Shown: positions 26,516 through 34,649, numbered from the stretch's first letter. The stretch: DNA of 59,907 bases from Lachnocurva sp029100405 (GCA_046263755.1 JBJYZC010000016.1:1-59907), one strand, 5' to 3'. Made by a program: numbers and translations. The notes: generated from the sequence alone by a model not told the origin.

Positions 26516-26582
26516 CTATTTCTTACGAAAACTATTTCTTCCGAAAGCTATTTCTTCCGAAGGCTATTTCTTCCGAAAGCTA
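26516..26582. repeat. 16-bp tandem repeat, five copies, starting with the lrgA stop codon
   Basis: CTATTTCTT occurs at 26516, 26532, 26548, 26564 and 26580 with an exact 16-bp period. The last copy (26580-26582) is the TAG stop of lrgA on the minus strand. Each unit on that strand reads GAAGAAATAG plus CTTTCG or a close variant. Confidence 0.93.
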
Positions 26583-27083
26583 TTTCTTCTGAAAATGGTC
26601 TCTCCTCCAGCGCCTGTCACGAATCACCTGTTTCTTGATTTTCAAGCGAATCCTTCGGTCCAGAGGAATCATATTTCTCTCATGTCGCTCCTTGGCCACC
26701 TCGGCGCTGATGATGGTATCGGTAGGGGAGGTCTGTCGTTTCCGAAGCCGCATGATAGACTGGGTGACCAGACCCGTCACAGCCATAACAAGAATGGTGG
26801 AACACAGGGTGATCACAAGCATCGGAATCACTACCGGCTTCAGGTCGCCCCAGGCCTTCAGAAGCCCTACGGCAGCCGGAATAAACATAAGCGGCATGAT
26901 TTCGATCAGAAATTCTGCGGTATCCTTCACGTCTTCAATATGCAGCACATGTGTACAGAGGAGAAGCAACATCAGAACCAATCCATAGATACTGCCCGGG
27001 ATCGGAAGCGGCAGATAATGATGCAGAAACTCTCCCACACAGGTCACGATCAGGATAATACCGAATTGTTTCATGTATTTCAT
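26580..27083 (-). CDS. lrgA: LrgA/CidA family holin-like protein
   Basis: 167 aa, longer than the usual 110-150. About 120 residues form four membrane segments with the family motif LPIPGSIYGLVLMLLLL and a later FIPAAVGLL. The last 50 residues are a strongly basic cytoplasmic tail (RRIRLKIKK, RDRRWRRDH) not seen in typical LrgA. The gene is followed by lrgB. Its last codons and stop are repeated four more times downstream. Confidence 0.88.
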   Translation of the reverse strand: MKYMKQFGIILIVTCVGEFLHHYLPLPIPGSIYGLVLMLLLLCTHVLHIEDVKDTAEFLIEIMPLMFIPAAVGLLKAWGDLKPVVIPMLVITLCSTILVMAVTGLVTQSIMRLRKRQTSPTDTIISAEVAKERHERNMIPLDRRIRLKIKKQVIRDRRWRRDHFQKK

Positions 27084-27252
27084 AGCAGCAGTCCTCTCAC
27101 AAAATACATACTTTCATGTTAAATCTAAGTATAAGTCCCATCCCTTAAACTGTCTATGGATTCTGCTCTTAAGTTGCAAATCTCCCTGCACAAGGCAGTC
27201 TTTTTTGCTAAAATGTAGATCACAAAAACATATATCGTTTCTGATATTTCTT

Positions 27253-27360
27253 TTGCAGGATCAGATACGGCGCATTGCCTTTGCAGGTCCGGATACAGCG
27301 CATTTCTTTTGCGGGACTGGAGATGGCGCATTCCTTTTGCAGGATCAGATTCCGATCCGC
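27253..27360. repeat. 28-bp tandem repeat, four copies, between lrgA and the AI-2E transporter gene
   Basis: TTGCAGG-type units start at 27253, 27281, 27309 and 27337 with an exact 28-bp period. They lie directly before the ribosome binding site of the plus-strand gene. No clear promoter was found in this divergent 313-bp region. Confidence 0.88.
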
Positions 27361-27396
27361 TTGTCTTATATTGTCGTATATTGAAGGAGAATTTTG

Positions 27397-28635
27397 ATGA
27401 AGAAACTATTTCAAAAAATGAAAAACCGGAAATACAGCCAGATCTCCTGGTATATTGTCTGGACCATCGTCATTTCCTACATCATCTTAGAAATCCTGGG
27501 CCATCTCGGTCTGATCGGTGGTGCCATTTCCTCCAGTCTGTCCTGGATGAATATCCTCTTTAAACCTCTGATCCTCGGCTTTGCCCTGGCTTATCTCCTC
27601 TATCCTCTGGACAACTTCTTCGAGAAACAGTTTCAGAAAATTCCTTTCTTCAAGAAAAAAGGCACCCGGTCCAGGCCGGCCGCAGTTGCCCTGACTGGCA
27701 TCCTGATCCTTCTTGGAATCACTCTGGTGCTTTTTCTCATCGTTTCCGCCGTGACCCGCGACCTCTCCACAGCCAAGGACAGTAACTTTGCAACCTTTAT
27801 CACAGGAATTAGTGATTCCGTCAACAGTCTTTATAAGAATCTGACCAGCTTCCTGAATAATCTGAATGTCTCATCCGATGCATTGGAGCAGTATCTCAAA
27901 CCCTTGAAAAATACCATTCTGCATTATGCCGGCAATCTAACGCAAAGTGCCAGCAGTTTTCTGACCAGCCTGCCATCGACTCTCTCCAGCCTGCTTTTCG
28001 CCATCATTTTCGCGATTTACTTCCAGTTGGACGGGGAAGGCCTGAAGCGTTACTGGGGCAGCGCCTTTAAGGCCATGCTTCCGAAAAAGTCCTGGGGACA
28101 CATTCATTCCTTCTTACAAAATGCAGACCATGTCTTTTCCGGATATATCCGTGGCCAGCTTGTGGATGCTATCTTCATGGCCTCTGTGGTCAGCATTGCC
28201 CTTTCTCTGATTGGCCTTCCATATTCACTCCTGATCGGCATCCTGACCGGACTCGGCAACCTGATTCCCTATGTCGGACCCTTTGTTGCCTATACTTCGA
28301 TCATTCTGGTCAGCTTATTAAACTGGAATGCCGAGAAATTGATTGTCTCCTTGATCGTGATCTTCCTGATTCAGACCATTGACGGCAATATCATCAATCC
28401 GAAATTCCTGTCCAACGCCATAGAAATTCATCCTCTTCTTGTTATTGCCTCTCTGATCATCGGAGGTAAAGTCGGCGGATTCCTTGGCATGATCCTGGCT
28501 GTCCCTTGCGGTGCCCTTGTTAAACTTTATTTTGAAAAGTTCATCCATTATCTTCATGAGAAAAGAAACATTGATGAGGATTCACTTCTGTCCCCGGATG
28601 TATCGAAAGACAAAGTAAAATCTTCCGATTCATAA
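27397..28635 (+). CDS. AI-2E/PerM family transporter
   Basis: 412 aa with about eight membrane segments. The family includes AI-2 exporters and Na+/H+ antiporter-like proteins. Signatures are DGEGLKRYWG in the middle loop and PYSLLIGILTGLGNLIPYVGP (positions about 268-288 of the protein), then QTIDGNIINPK. The ATG at 27397 is preferred to a TTG just before it because GAAGGAG is spaced 6-7 bases away. A charged C-terminal tail follows. The gene precedes the tRNA-Leu pair but is transcribed separately from it. Confidence 0.9.
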   Translation: MKKLFQKMKNRKYSQISWYIVWTIVISYIILEILGHLGLIGGAISSSLSWMNILFKPLILGFALAYLLYPLDNFFEKQFQKIPFFKKKGTRSRPAAVALTGILILLGITLVLFLIVSAVTRDLSTAKDSNFATFITGISDSVNSLYKNLTSFLNNLNVSSDALEQYLKPLKNTILHYAGNLTQSASSFLTSLPSTLSSLLFAIIFAIYFQLDGEGLKRYWGSAFKAMLPKKSWGHIHSFLQNADHVFSGYIRGQLVDAIFMASVVSIALSLIGLPYSLLIGILTGLGNLIPYVGPFVAYTSIILVSLLNWNAEKLIVSLIVIFLIQTIDGNIINPKFLSNAIEIHPLLVIASLIIGGKVGGFLGMILAVPCGALVKLYFEKFIHYLHEKRNIDEDSLLSPDVSKDKVKSSDS

Positions 28636-28661
28636 AATTTACGATTTTTTCAAAAAAGTAT

Positions 28662-28690
28662 TTGACATAGGAATCCGAATTTGTTACTAT
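28662..28690 (+). promoter_or_regulatory. Promoter of the tRNA-Leu pair
   Basis: TTGACA (28662-28667), 17 bases, TACTAT (28685-28690). A strong stable-RNA promoter about 45 bp before the first tRNA. Confidence 0.88.
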
Positions 28691-28738
28691 AACATGGTCG
28701 CGAGTGAGTGACAAGCAAAACACAGAAACGTGCAAAGA

Positions 28739-28822
28739 GCGGAAGTGTCGGAATTGGCAGACGAGCAAGACTAAGGATCTTGTGGCAGCAATGTCGTGTG
28801 GGTTCAAGTCCCATCTTCCGCA
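28739..28822 (+). tRNA. tRNA-Leu, anticodon AAG
   Basis: 84 nt class II tRNA with a long variable arm. The acceptor GCGGAAG/CTTCCGC pairs fully. The anticodon stem CAAGA/TCTTG encloses CTAAGGA, giving anticodon AAG (read as IAG if A34 is deaminated). The T loop is GGGTTCAAGTCCC. The CCA end is not encoded. A bacterial tRNA-Leu with A34 is unusual but known in some Firmicutes. Confidence 0.93.
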
Positions 28823-28826
28823 CTCT

Positions 28827-28910
28827 GCAGAAGTGGCGGAATTGGCAGACGCGCAGGCTTCAGGTGCCTGTGGCAGCAATGTCGTGTGGGTTCAAGTCCC
28901 ATCTTCTGCA
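28827..28910 (+). tRNA. tRNA-Leu, anticodon CAG
   Basis: 84 nt class II tRNA. The acceptor GCAGAAG/CTTCTGC pairs, and the anticodon stem CAGGC/GCCTG encloses TTCAGGT, giving CAG for CUG codons. The variable and T arms are identical to the first copy, so the pair arose by duplication. The CCA end is not encoded. Confidence 0.95.
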
Positions 28911-28918
28911 TGAATGTG

Positions 28919-28946
28919 AAGCGTATCGATTGATACGCTTTTTTCT
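28919..28946 (+). terminator. Terminator of the tRNA-Leu pair
   Basis: GCGTATC, GATT, GATACGC, then six T. Confidence 0.92.
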
Positions 28947-29103
28947 TTATCATTTATCATATTTCTGATCCTTTGTCCTGTTTTTTGTTCTGTTCCTTTG
29001 TTCTGTTTCTTTTGCGTGATCTAAGATGCTTGATCCTATGTTCTGTCGTTTTGCCTATCTGCAGCTACAAAGATGCACTGAGCGTTCCTTTTCATGATCA
29101 ATA

Positions 29104-29331
29104 ATTCGATATATGAATTCTTTTTGAAATCATGCGTATTGCGTGCCGGAAAAATGGTCTTTTCCAGCCCTAAAATTCGATATATGAAATCTTTCAAATT
29201 TCATGCTATAAAATTACCCTAAAAACACGCATGATTTTCAAAAGATTTTATATATCGAATTTTCATATCTAAAATCCACCTGATGATCCTAAAAAACACG
29301 CATGGTTTTCAAAAGATTTCATATATCGAAT
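29104..29331. repeat. 228-bp four-repeat palindromic element, copy B
   Basis: Forward repeats start at 29104 and 29175 and inverted repeats end at 29260 and 29331. The spacing (71, 86, 71) and total length are the same as copy A at 238-465. The repeats share ATTCGATATA and CATGC ends. The two outer spacers differ strongly between the loci, while the central segment (CTATAAAAT, later AAAACACGCATG) is conserved. Confidence 0.85.
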
Positions 29332-29372
29332 TTTCATATCTGAAATCCACCCCTTGGCCACGAAAGCGAGAA

Positions 29373-29407
29373 AAAAACAGCCATTGTCAAAGACAATGAC
29401 TGTTTTT
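29373..29407. terminator. Bidirectional terminator 3' of the GGDEF-EAL gene
   Basis: AAAAACAG-CC-ATTGTC, AAA, GACAAT-GA-CTGTTTTT forms a long symmetric hairpin with A and T tails on both sides. Confidence 0.88.
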
Positions 29408-29440
29408 AAAGGCACAAGCAATTCATTTCTGCCCGCCTTA

Positions 29441-29635
29441 GCTCCACCGATACCTCGCTTCGCAAATATCTTGCATCTTGCTCCACCAATACCTTGCTTC
29501 ACAAATATCTTGTATCTTGCTCCACCGATACCGTACTTCGCAAATATCTTGTGTCTTGCTCCACCGATACCTCGCTTCACAGATATCTTGCACCTTGCTC
29601 CACCGATACCTCGCTTCACAGATACTTCTCTTCGA
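29441..29635. repeat. 39-bp tandem repeat, five copies, across the GGDEF-EAL stop codon
   Basis: GCTCCACC occurs at 29441, 29480, 29519, 29558 and 29597 with an exact 39-bp period, a multiple of three. The stop codon (29616-29618) lies in the last unit. On the minus strand a GTG overlapping the stop (GTGA) opens a frame coding for 13-residue repeats with a GIGGAR core. This may be fortuitous. Confidence 0.92.
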
Positions 29636-32243
29636 AGTCCTGCACCGGCATGGGCTTGTCATAGTAATAGCCCTGTATGAAGCTTACATTCATACCTTTC
29701 AAGGCATGGGTCTGCTTTTCTGTCTCAACTCCTTCGACAACAACAGAAGCCTGTTTTACATTTGCAAGATTCGATACTGTCTGAACAAAGGCATCCGAAT
29801 AGGTATCCTCTCCGATATGATCAATAAAAGTCTTATCAATCTTGATTGCGTCCAAGGGCAGCTCTCTCAGGCAGTTCAAGGAAGAATAGCCTGTTCCGAA
29901 ATCATCCAGGGCAACCCTTGCCCCAAGCTCTTTGATCCGGTCCAAGACTCCAATCACATTCTTATAGTCATGGATCGCTATACCCTCCGTCACCTCAAGA
30001 ACCAGATTTCCGGGATTCAAGCCAGTTTCTTTCAAAGCCTCTTCAATGGTATCCACAATGTCCTTCTGGACGATCTGCACCATAGAGAGGTTTACATTGA
30101 CCCGGTAATCCGGATGGCCGAAGTCATTCCAATGGCGGCAGGTCCGACAGGCCTCAAAGAGAACATGCTTTCCAATCGGGACGATCAGACCCAGATACTC
30201 GGAAAGAGAGATAAAGTCTCCCGGCATAACAAAGCCCAGTTCCTTCGATCTCCAGCGAACCAGAGCCTCTGCTCCGCTGCAGGGATGGCCTTCTCTTGTA
30301 ATATCCACCAGGGGCTGATAATAGACTTCAAATTCCTTGCAGCCATTGTCCACAGCCTCTCGAAGCGCCTTTTCCAGATCCAGTCTGCGGACGCCGTTGC
30401 CAGCTCCGTCCTCCGTATAAGGGCGGCAGCAGCCCTTTCCCTCCTGTTTTGCCCTCTGCAGTGCGACATCTGCATGGCGAAGCAAGGTGGCAAGATCCTG
30501 TCCGTCCTTCGGATAGCGGACAAGTCCCATACTGCAGGTGCAGTAATACTTTTTGTTTCGAAGAATCCAGGGTTTCTTGAATTCCTGCAGAACCTGCTCA
30601 CAGACATCTTCCACACTTCTATGACTGCTGTGCGGGATCATAATGCCAAATTCGTCTCCGCCGGTCCGATAGACACTTGCCTCACTTCCGACCGTCCGAA
30701 CCAGATCCTCTGCCGCTTTCTGCAGAAGGAGATCTCCATCCTTATGGCCCAGGCTCTCATTGATATTCTTGAAATCATCGAGATCAACGAAAATATAGGC
30801 CCCGCCGTTTCCGTTCTCCAGAGCCGAACGATCCAGTTCCTTTTGAAAGTCATTTTCGCAGCACTTCCGATTCTTCAAGCCGGTCAGACTATCCGTATAG
30901 ATCTGATGCTCGATCCTCTCCTGATAATGCTTCATTCCGGTGACATCATAGATCGTTACCAGACGGACTCTTCGCCCGTCGACCCAGTGGATCTCAGACA
31001 AACTGACATCATACCACTTCCGGCTCCTTGTAGCTTCGAAGGTATAATTCTGTCCGGTCTCTTCCATAGGGCGGAAGAGCTGTCCCTCCAACAATCTCCT
31101 GTCATCCTCATTTGCCAGAGCCAGCTGAAAGGCCTTATTGGTATAGAGGACATGGTTTCTGGCCGGATCAATAACCTCTACGCCACAGCCGGTATGTTCC
31201 AGAATCGCATTCAAGGTCTTATAAGAACCAGCCAGAGAATGCGTCGTGATCTTACGGATCAGAATGGTCTGGCAAACCTGCCGTACTTCATTCAGATATT
31301 GAATTTCATCCTGTTTCCAGAAATGGGGCTCATTCGATGCAAACTGCAGATAGAGCTCAGTCTTCTTCTCGATCGTAATCGGATAGAAAATTGCAGCCTT
31401 GATCCCGCAGCGTTCGAAATATGCCCGAAAGCGGTCCGGCAGCATGGAATCCGAAGAAATGGTATAGCTTCTTCCGTTGAAAAAAGGATACTCTGACAAA
31501 GAAGAGCTCTTGATCACATCCCGGATGCCTGATTCTTCGGCATATTCGGAAACGATAGTGATATTGTTTTCATCTGCCTGAAAAAGCGCAGCCTCTGACA
31601 GATGCAGAGTCTTCGCCGCCAGGAAAATGATCTGATCCGCCGCCTTATGGAAATCCTGTTCTCTCTCCATGAGATTCAGCATCTGATTCAGGGAAGTATT
31701 CTGCTCCAGGAGAGCCCTGGTTTTCTCGCTCTCCTCTCTGACATTGGAAAGTTCCTGAGAGATACTCCCGGTTTCCGAAATAGCCGATGTACACAGATCC
31801 CAGGAGGAGAGGAGCAGTCTCTCACATTGCTCGATCTCTGTCTCGTTGGTCAGTCGGACTCCGGCCCCGGCGAGAACAGGATCATGGACCGTCCGGTCAA
31901 AGCCGAGCAATACAACGACAAAGATCAGTTCTCCCTTCCCATCTCTTACCGCAAGTCCGGAAAGGAATCTCGGCGATTCCGCCTGTCCCCGGAGCACATC
32001 TTCCAGGCCGGAGCCAGGGAAACGATTCAGAAATTCCCTGATCTTATCCTCCGGAAAATAAATTTTAATCAGCTCCTGCTCTTTTTCGGGCAGCTTGTCA
32101 TCCTGACAATATGCCCTCTGAAATTCTTCATTCTGGTAAGCATAGCACCGATAGTAAACCTGACAGGCACTGGCAATGTCATCCATGAGCCGGTTACCCT
32201 TCAGGTAAAAAATATTTCGTATTTTCTCTGCTGTCCCACTCAT
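29616..32243 (-). CDS. GGDEF-EAL cyclic-di-GMP signalling protein with GAF and PAS sensors
   Basis: 875 aa, no clear membrane segment. About residues 190-340 look like a GAF domain and 350-450 like a PAS domain. The GGDEF domain (about 455-620) has an intact RTGGDEF active site but no RxxD inhibitory site before it. The EAL domain (about 625-870) keeps AEALVRW, the DDFGTGYSSL motif and IKIDKTFID, so both synthesis and breakdown of c-di-GMP look possible. It starts 5 bases after the stop of the methyltransferase gene, so the two form an operon. Its 3' end is overlapped by the 39-bp repeats. Confidence 0.93.
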   Translation of the reverse strand: MSGTAEKIRNIFYLKGNRLMDDIASACQVYYRCYAYQNEEFQRAYCQDDKLPEKEQELIKIYFPEDKIREFLNRFPGSGLEDVLRGQAESPRFLSGLAVRDGKGELIFVVVLLGFDRTVHDPVLAGAGVRLTNETEIEQCERLLLSSWDLCTSAISETGSISQELSNVREESEKTRALLEQNTSLNQMLNLMEREQDFHKAADQIIFLAAKTLHLSEAALFQADENNITIVSEYAEESGIRDVIKSSSLSEYPFFNGRSYTISSDSMLPDRFRAYFERCGIKAAIFYPITIEKKTELYLQFASNEPHFWKQDEIQYLNEVRQVCQTILIRKITTHSLAGSYKTLNAILEHTGCGVEVIDPARNHVLYTNKAFQLALANEDDRRLLEGQLFRPMEETGQNYTFEATRSRKWYDVSLSEIHWVDGRRVRLVTIYDVTGMKHYQERIEHQIYTDSLTGLKNRKCCENDFQKELDRSALENGNGGAYIFVDLDDFKNINESLGHKDGDLLLQKAAEDLVRTVGSEASVYRTGGDEFGIMIPHSSHRSVEDVCEQVLQEFKKPWILRNKKYYCTCSMGLVRYPKDGQDLATLLRHADVALQRAKQEGKGCCRPYTEDGAGNGVRRLDLEKALREAVDNGCKEFEVYYQPLVDITREGHPCSGAEALVRWRSKELGFVMPGDFISLSEYLGLIVPIGKHVLFEACRTCRHWNDFGHPDYRVNVNLSMVQIVQKDIVDTIEEALKETGLNPGNLVLEVTEGIAIHDYKNVIGVLDRIKELGARVALDDFGTGYSSLNCLRELPLDAIKIDKTFIDHIGEDTYSDAFVQTVSNLANVKQASVVVEGVETEKQTHALKGMNVSFIQGYYYDKPMPVQDFEEKYL

Positions 32244-32248
32244 CTAGC

Positions 32249-33844
32249 TTATCTCTTCTCTATGATGTAAATATTCTGTCTGCGCCTCAGTTCCATGGTC
32301 CTTACCAGTTTCAATTCCGGATGGAGACGGATCTGCTTTTGAATCTGTCCTTCCTCTTTGGATAAGAGGAACAATATAGACCGGTCTGTCGTGATCCGGA
32401 TACATTGATCAAAAAAACTCCGGTAGAAGCTATCCTTCTCTTCTGCCGTTTTCCCATAAAGATCCGGACATTCTGTGATCACTTCATCAAAGAGGTAATC
32501 ATGTCGGAAATCGAAGAAGTCACGGTTAATAAAATTGATTCGAACTCCTGCCTTTTCGGCATTCTCCCGTCCTTCCCGGATGGCCTGGCCAAAAGTATCC
32601 GTGCCATAGATCTCTCTGGCAGAGAGGGCCTTGTCCCGCTCAATCAAAAGGGTCCCGACACCGCAGAAGGGATCTATGATCTGTGCCCTCTCTCCAAGAT
32701 ATGGTCGAATCATTTCCACCGCTTCCGCTGCCTTGATCGGAGCAGTAGAGGAAGCCTCCGAGTGAATACGATATGAAAATCTCTGATCAAACGGACGATC
32801 CGTCGCATTCAAACGTAAGAAAGGGGCAAAGCTTCCATCCCTTTTCTTAATCAGGATCAGAGTGAACTCATAATTTCCGGGGAGATTCCGAAGTCTGCCA
32901 TGGGAAGTCTCCTCAAGTTCATATCCTGCCCTTTTGATCCGCCCTTCGACCTGGTCTTCCGGATCCTTGCTTCGAATCTCCAGACGAAAAGAATATGGAT
33001 CTCTTCTCTTCTCCCCATCGTCAGATCCCCGGAGGACAAGTAAGTCATCCAAGAGAGAAAGCAATGCAGTGGAAGACGGGATCTCCCCTATTCTGTCCAT
33101 TGTCAGGACAAAATTTTTCTTGACCGGGATCAGAAACCAGGCTTCTTTGTAATAACGAATCTTTTCCAGAAGCCTTTCATCCGACAGACGGACTCGAACA
33201 CCACTGGCTGTCTCTCGTGCATTTCCGCCCAGATCCCGGACCAGGTTCGGCCGCAGGGCCTTTTCCGCCAGAAAGAGCATTTCATAAGACTTACGAAATT
33301 GTCGAAAGCTGTGCACGGAGCCTTCATAGAAAGAAAGGATGGACTCCAGAGCCCTCCTCTCCTCACGAATATGCTTTCGGTCTTCTTCCTTCCAGTCCTC
33401 TTCTGTGATCCATGTCAGGCGGTCGCGAAGGTCGGAAAGATAAGGTCTGCAATCACAAGCCGAAAGAGCCTTTAAATAAGCTGCACGAACATATAAGGTT
33501 TCTTCTTTGGAGTAAGCAGAAAAAAGTTCCCTGCTGATTGTTTCCTTTTGATCGCACTGGTTTTTCTGAAGAAGCTCTGCAAGAAGCAGCGCCGCATTTT
33601 TCCTGGTTTTCGCATCCGAATCCTTAAGGAAAGGAGGAAAGAGATCAATGCGGTCCAAAAGCAGAGCATAAGAGTCCCTTATTTCTTCTTCCGTTTCTTC
33701 CACCAGAAGATTCTTCTGTATCAGATGATCTCGTTTGGAAATCAGATCGAATAAAAGGGATCTGAGCTCACTCAGATCCTTTCTGTGGCTTCCTTCAGAA
33801 GAAAGGCCATCCAGAATGTTATTGAAAAGATTATGATTCTCCAT
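32249..33844 (-). CDS. HEAT-repeat protein fused to a THUMP/RlmL-type methyltransferase domain
   Basis: 531 aa from ATG 33844 (GGGAG just before it; an upstream GTG would add 10 residues). The first 200 residues are helical and resemble HEAT repeats (KDSDAKTRKNAALLLAELLQ is typical). The C-terminal 220 residues are a SAM-dependent methyltransferase of the RNA N2-guanine type, with motif I DPFCGVGTLLIER and the acidic motif YGTDTFG. The catalytic NPPY motif expected after VITE reads ECPDLYG, so activity or specificity is doubtful. It is in one operon with the c-di-GMP protein. Confidence 0.8.
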   Translation of the reverse strand: MENHNLFNNILDGLSSEGSHRKDLSELRSLLFDLISKRDHLIQKNLLVEETEEEIRDSYALLLDRIDLFPPFLKDSDAKTRKNAALLLAELLQKNQCDQKETISRELFSAYSKEETLYVRAAYLKALSACDCRPYLSDLRDRLTWITEEDWKEEDRKHIREERRALESILSFYEGSVHSFRQFRKSYEMLFLAEKALRPNLVRDLGGNARETASGVRVRLSDERLLEKIRYYKEAWFLIPVKKNFVLTMDRIGEIPSSTALLSLLDDLLVLRGSDDGEKRRDPYSFRLEIRSKDPEDQVEGRIKRAGYELEETSHGRLRNLPGNYEFTLILIKKRDGSFAPFLRLNATDRPFDQRFSYRIHSEASSTAPIKAAEAVEMIRPYLGERAQIIDPFCGVGTLLIERDKALSAREIYGTDTFGQAIREGRENAEKAGVRINFINRDFFDFRHDYLFDEVITECPDLYGKTAEEKDSFYRSFFDQCIRITTDRSILFLLSKEEGQIQKQIRLHPELKLVRTMELRRRQNIYIIEKR

Positions 33845-34277
33845 ACACTCCCAATCCACAGACAAATCCAGCACAACACTATATGAATTGTATCATATAA
33901 CGCAAGGCGGCAATACGAAAAATATACGAAAGAAACTAAAACAACAATGAAGCTAAAATCATAGCTGCTAAGGGCTATCGATCAGACAGGCAGCACGATT
34001 ATACAAAAATATACAAGGATCCGGGTCCGGAAACATACCCCCCGTCAGTCCATGTATTCCAATTTATAATATCATAGATAGCCTTTCGCAAAAGTTTAAT
34101 TCCGATCCATATTTTGGTATATTCGAAACTCTTTGTCAATTTTTGTTTTCCAATTTTCATACAAGTCTCTGCCAGACTCGGAACACTTATGACGCAATTT
34201 TCGAACAGTTTCAAAAGCTTATAGAAAAAGTGCACTAATTTAGGCGGAAAAATTTGTATATTTTGTTTGATTGCACA
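33845..34277. other. AT-rich intergenic region upstream of the HEAT-methyltransferase gene
   Basis: A possible minus-strand -10 box TACAAT lies close before the gene with TTGCCG 15 bases earlier. Otherwise no coding or structural signal was recognised. Confidence 0.35.
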
Positions 34278-34305
34278 TTGTCCAATATTTTTAACATGCT
34301 ATAAT
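34278..34305 (+). promoter_or_regulatory. Promoter for a plus-strand small RNA
   Basis: TTGTCC (34278-34283), 16 bases, perfect TATAAT (34300-34305). No plus-strand gene follows for several kilobases. Confidence 0.7.
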
Positions 34306-34311
34306 ATAGTT

Positions 34312-34562
34312 GACTTGAGAAATACATCCCCCCTTTAAGTATTCCAAGTCACTTCCCCTTTATATATTTTAACCCCCTTTCAGCGGCAGTTCACCCCCCT
34401 TTCGAACTGCCGCTAAACTTTTGCCCATTTGTCAAGACTCGCTCGCGAGTCTTGCGCGCCGGATTCGGGTCTGCTTCAGCAGACAAATTCCTGTCCGAAT
34501 CCGTGCGCATCCTCGCGGAGCGTTTAACTCAGTCGGAGCTTGTACTCCGACTGAGTTAAAAA
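34312..34562 (+). ncRNA. Candidate structured small RNA with C-rich anti-Shine-Dalgarno motifs
   Basis: Downstream of the promoter are four C-rich motifs: CCCCCCTTT (34328-34336), CCCCTTT (34354-34360), CCCCCTTT (34373-34380) and CCCCCCTTT (34394-34402). The last sits exactly in the loop of a perfect 11-bp hairpin (AGCGGCAGTTC and complement, 34382-34414). Three more stable hairpins follow: 34433-34454 (10 bp), 34456-34508 (two-layer) and 34513-34550 (16 bp). No open reading frame fits. Exposed CCCCTTT could pair with AAGGGG-type ribosome binding sites. The 3' end is not certain. Confidence 0.55.
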
Positions 34563-34649
34563 AGAAAAAGCGGCCGCGATCCCGACAAATCCTGCCCCCT
34601 GCAGAATTTGCCATGGATCATAGCCGTTTCTTTGTCTTTCTTGTTTTTC

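Noticed and set aside
29478..31496. 672-codon open frame on the plus strand opposite the GGDEF-EAL gene
   Set aside because: It is antisense to a gene with complete GGDEF and EAL motifs, begins in the tandem repeats and shows no recognisable domain. Long antisense frames are common opposite such genes.
34513..34550. Strong 16-bp hairpin as a simple terminator of aspS
   Set aside because: It lacks a T run on either downstream side and lies over 220 bp beyond the aspS stop. It is better grouped with the other hairpins of the candidate small RNA.
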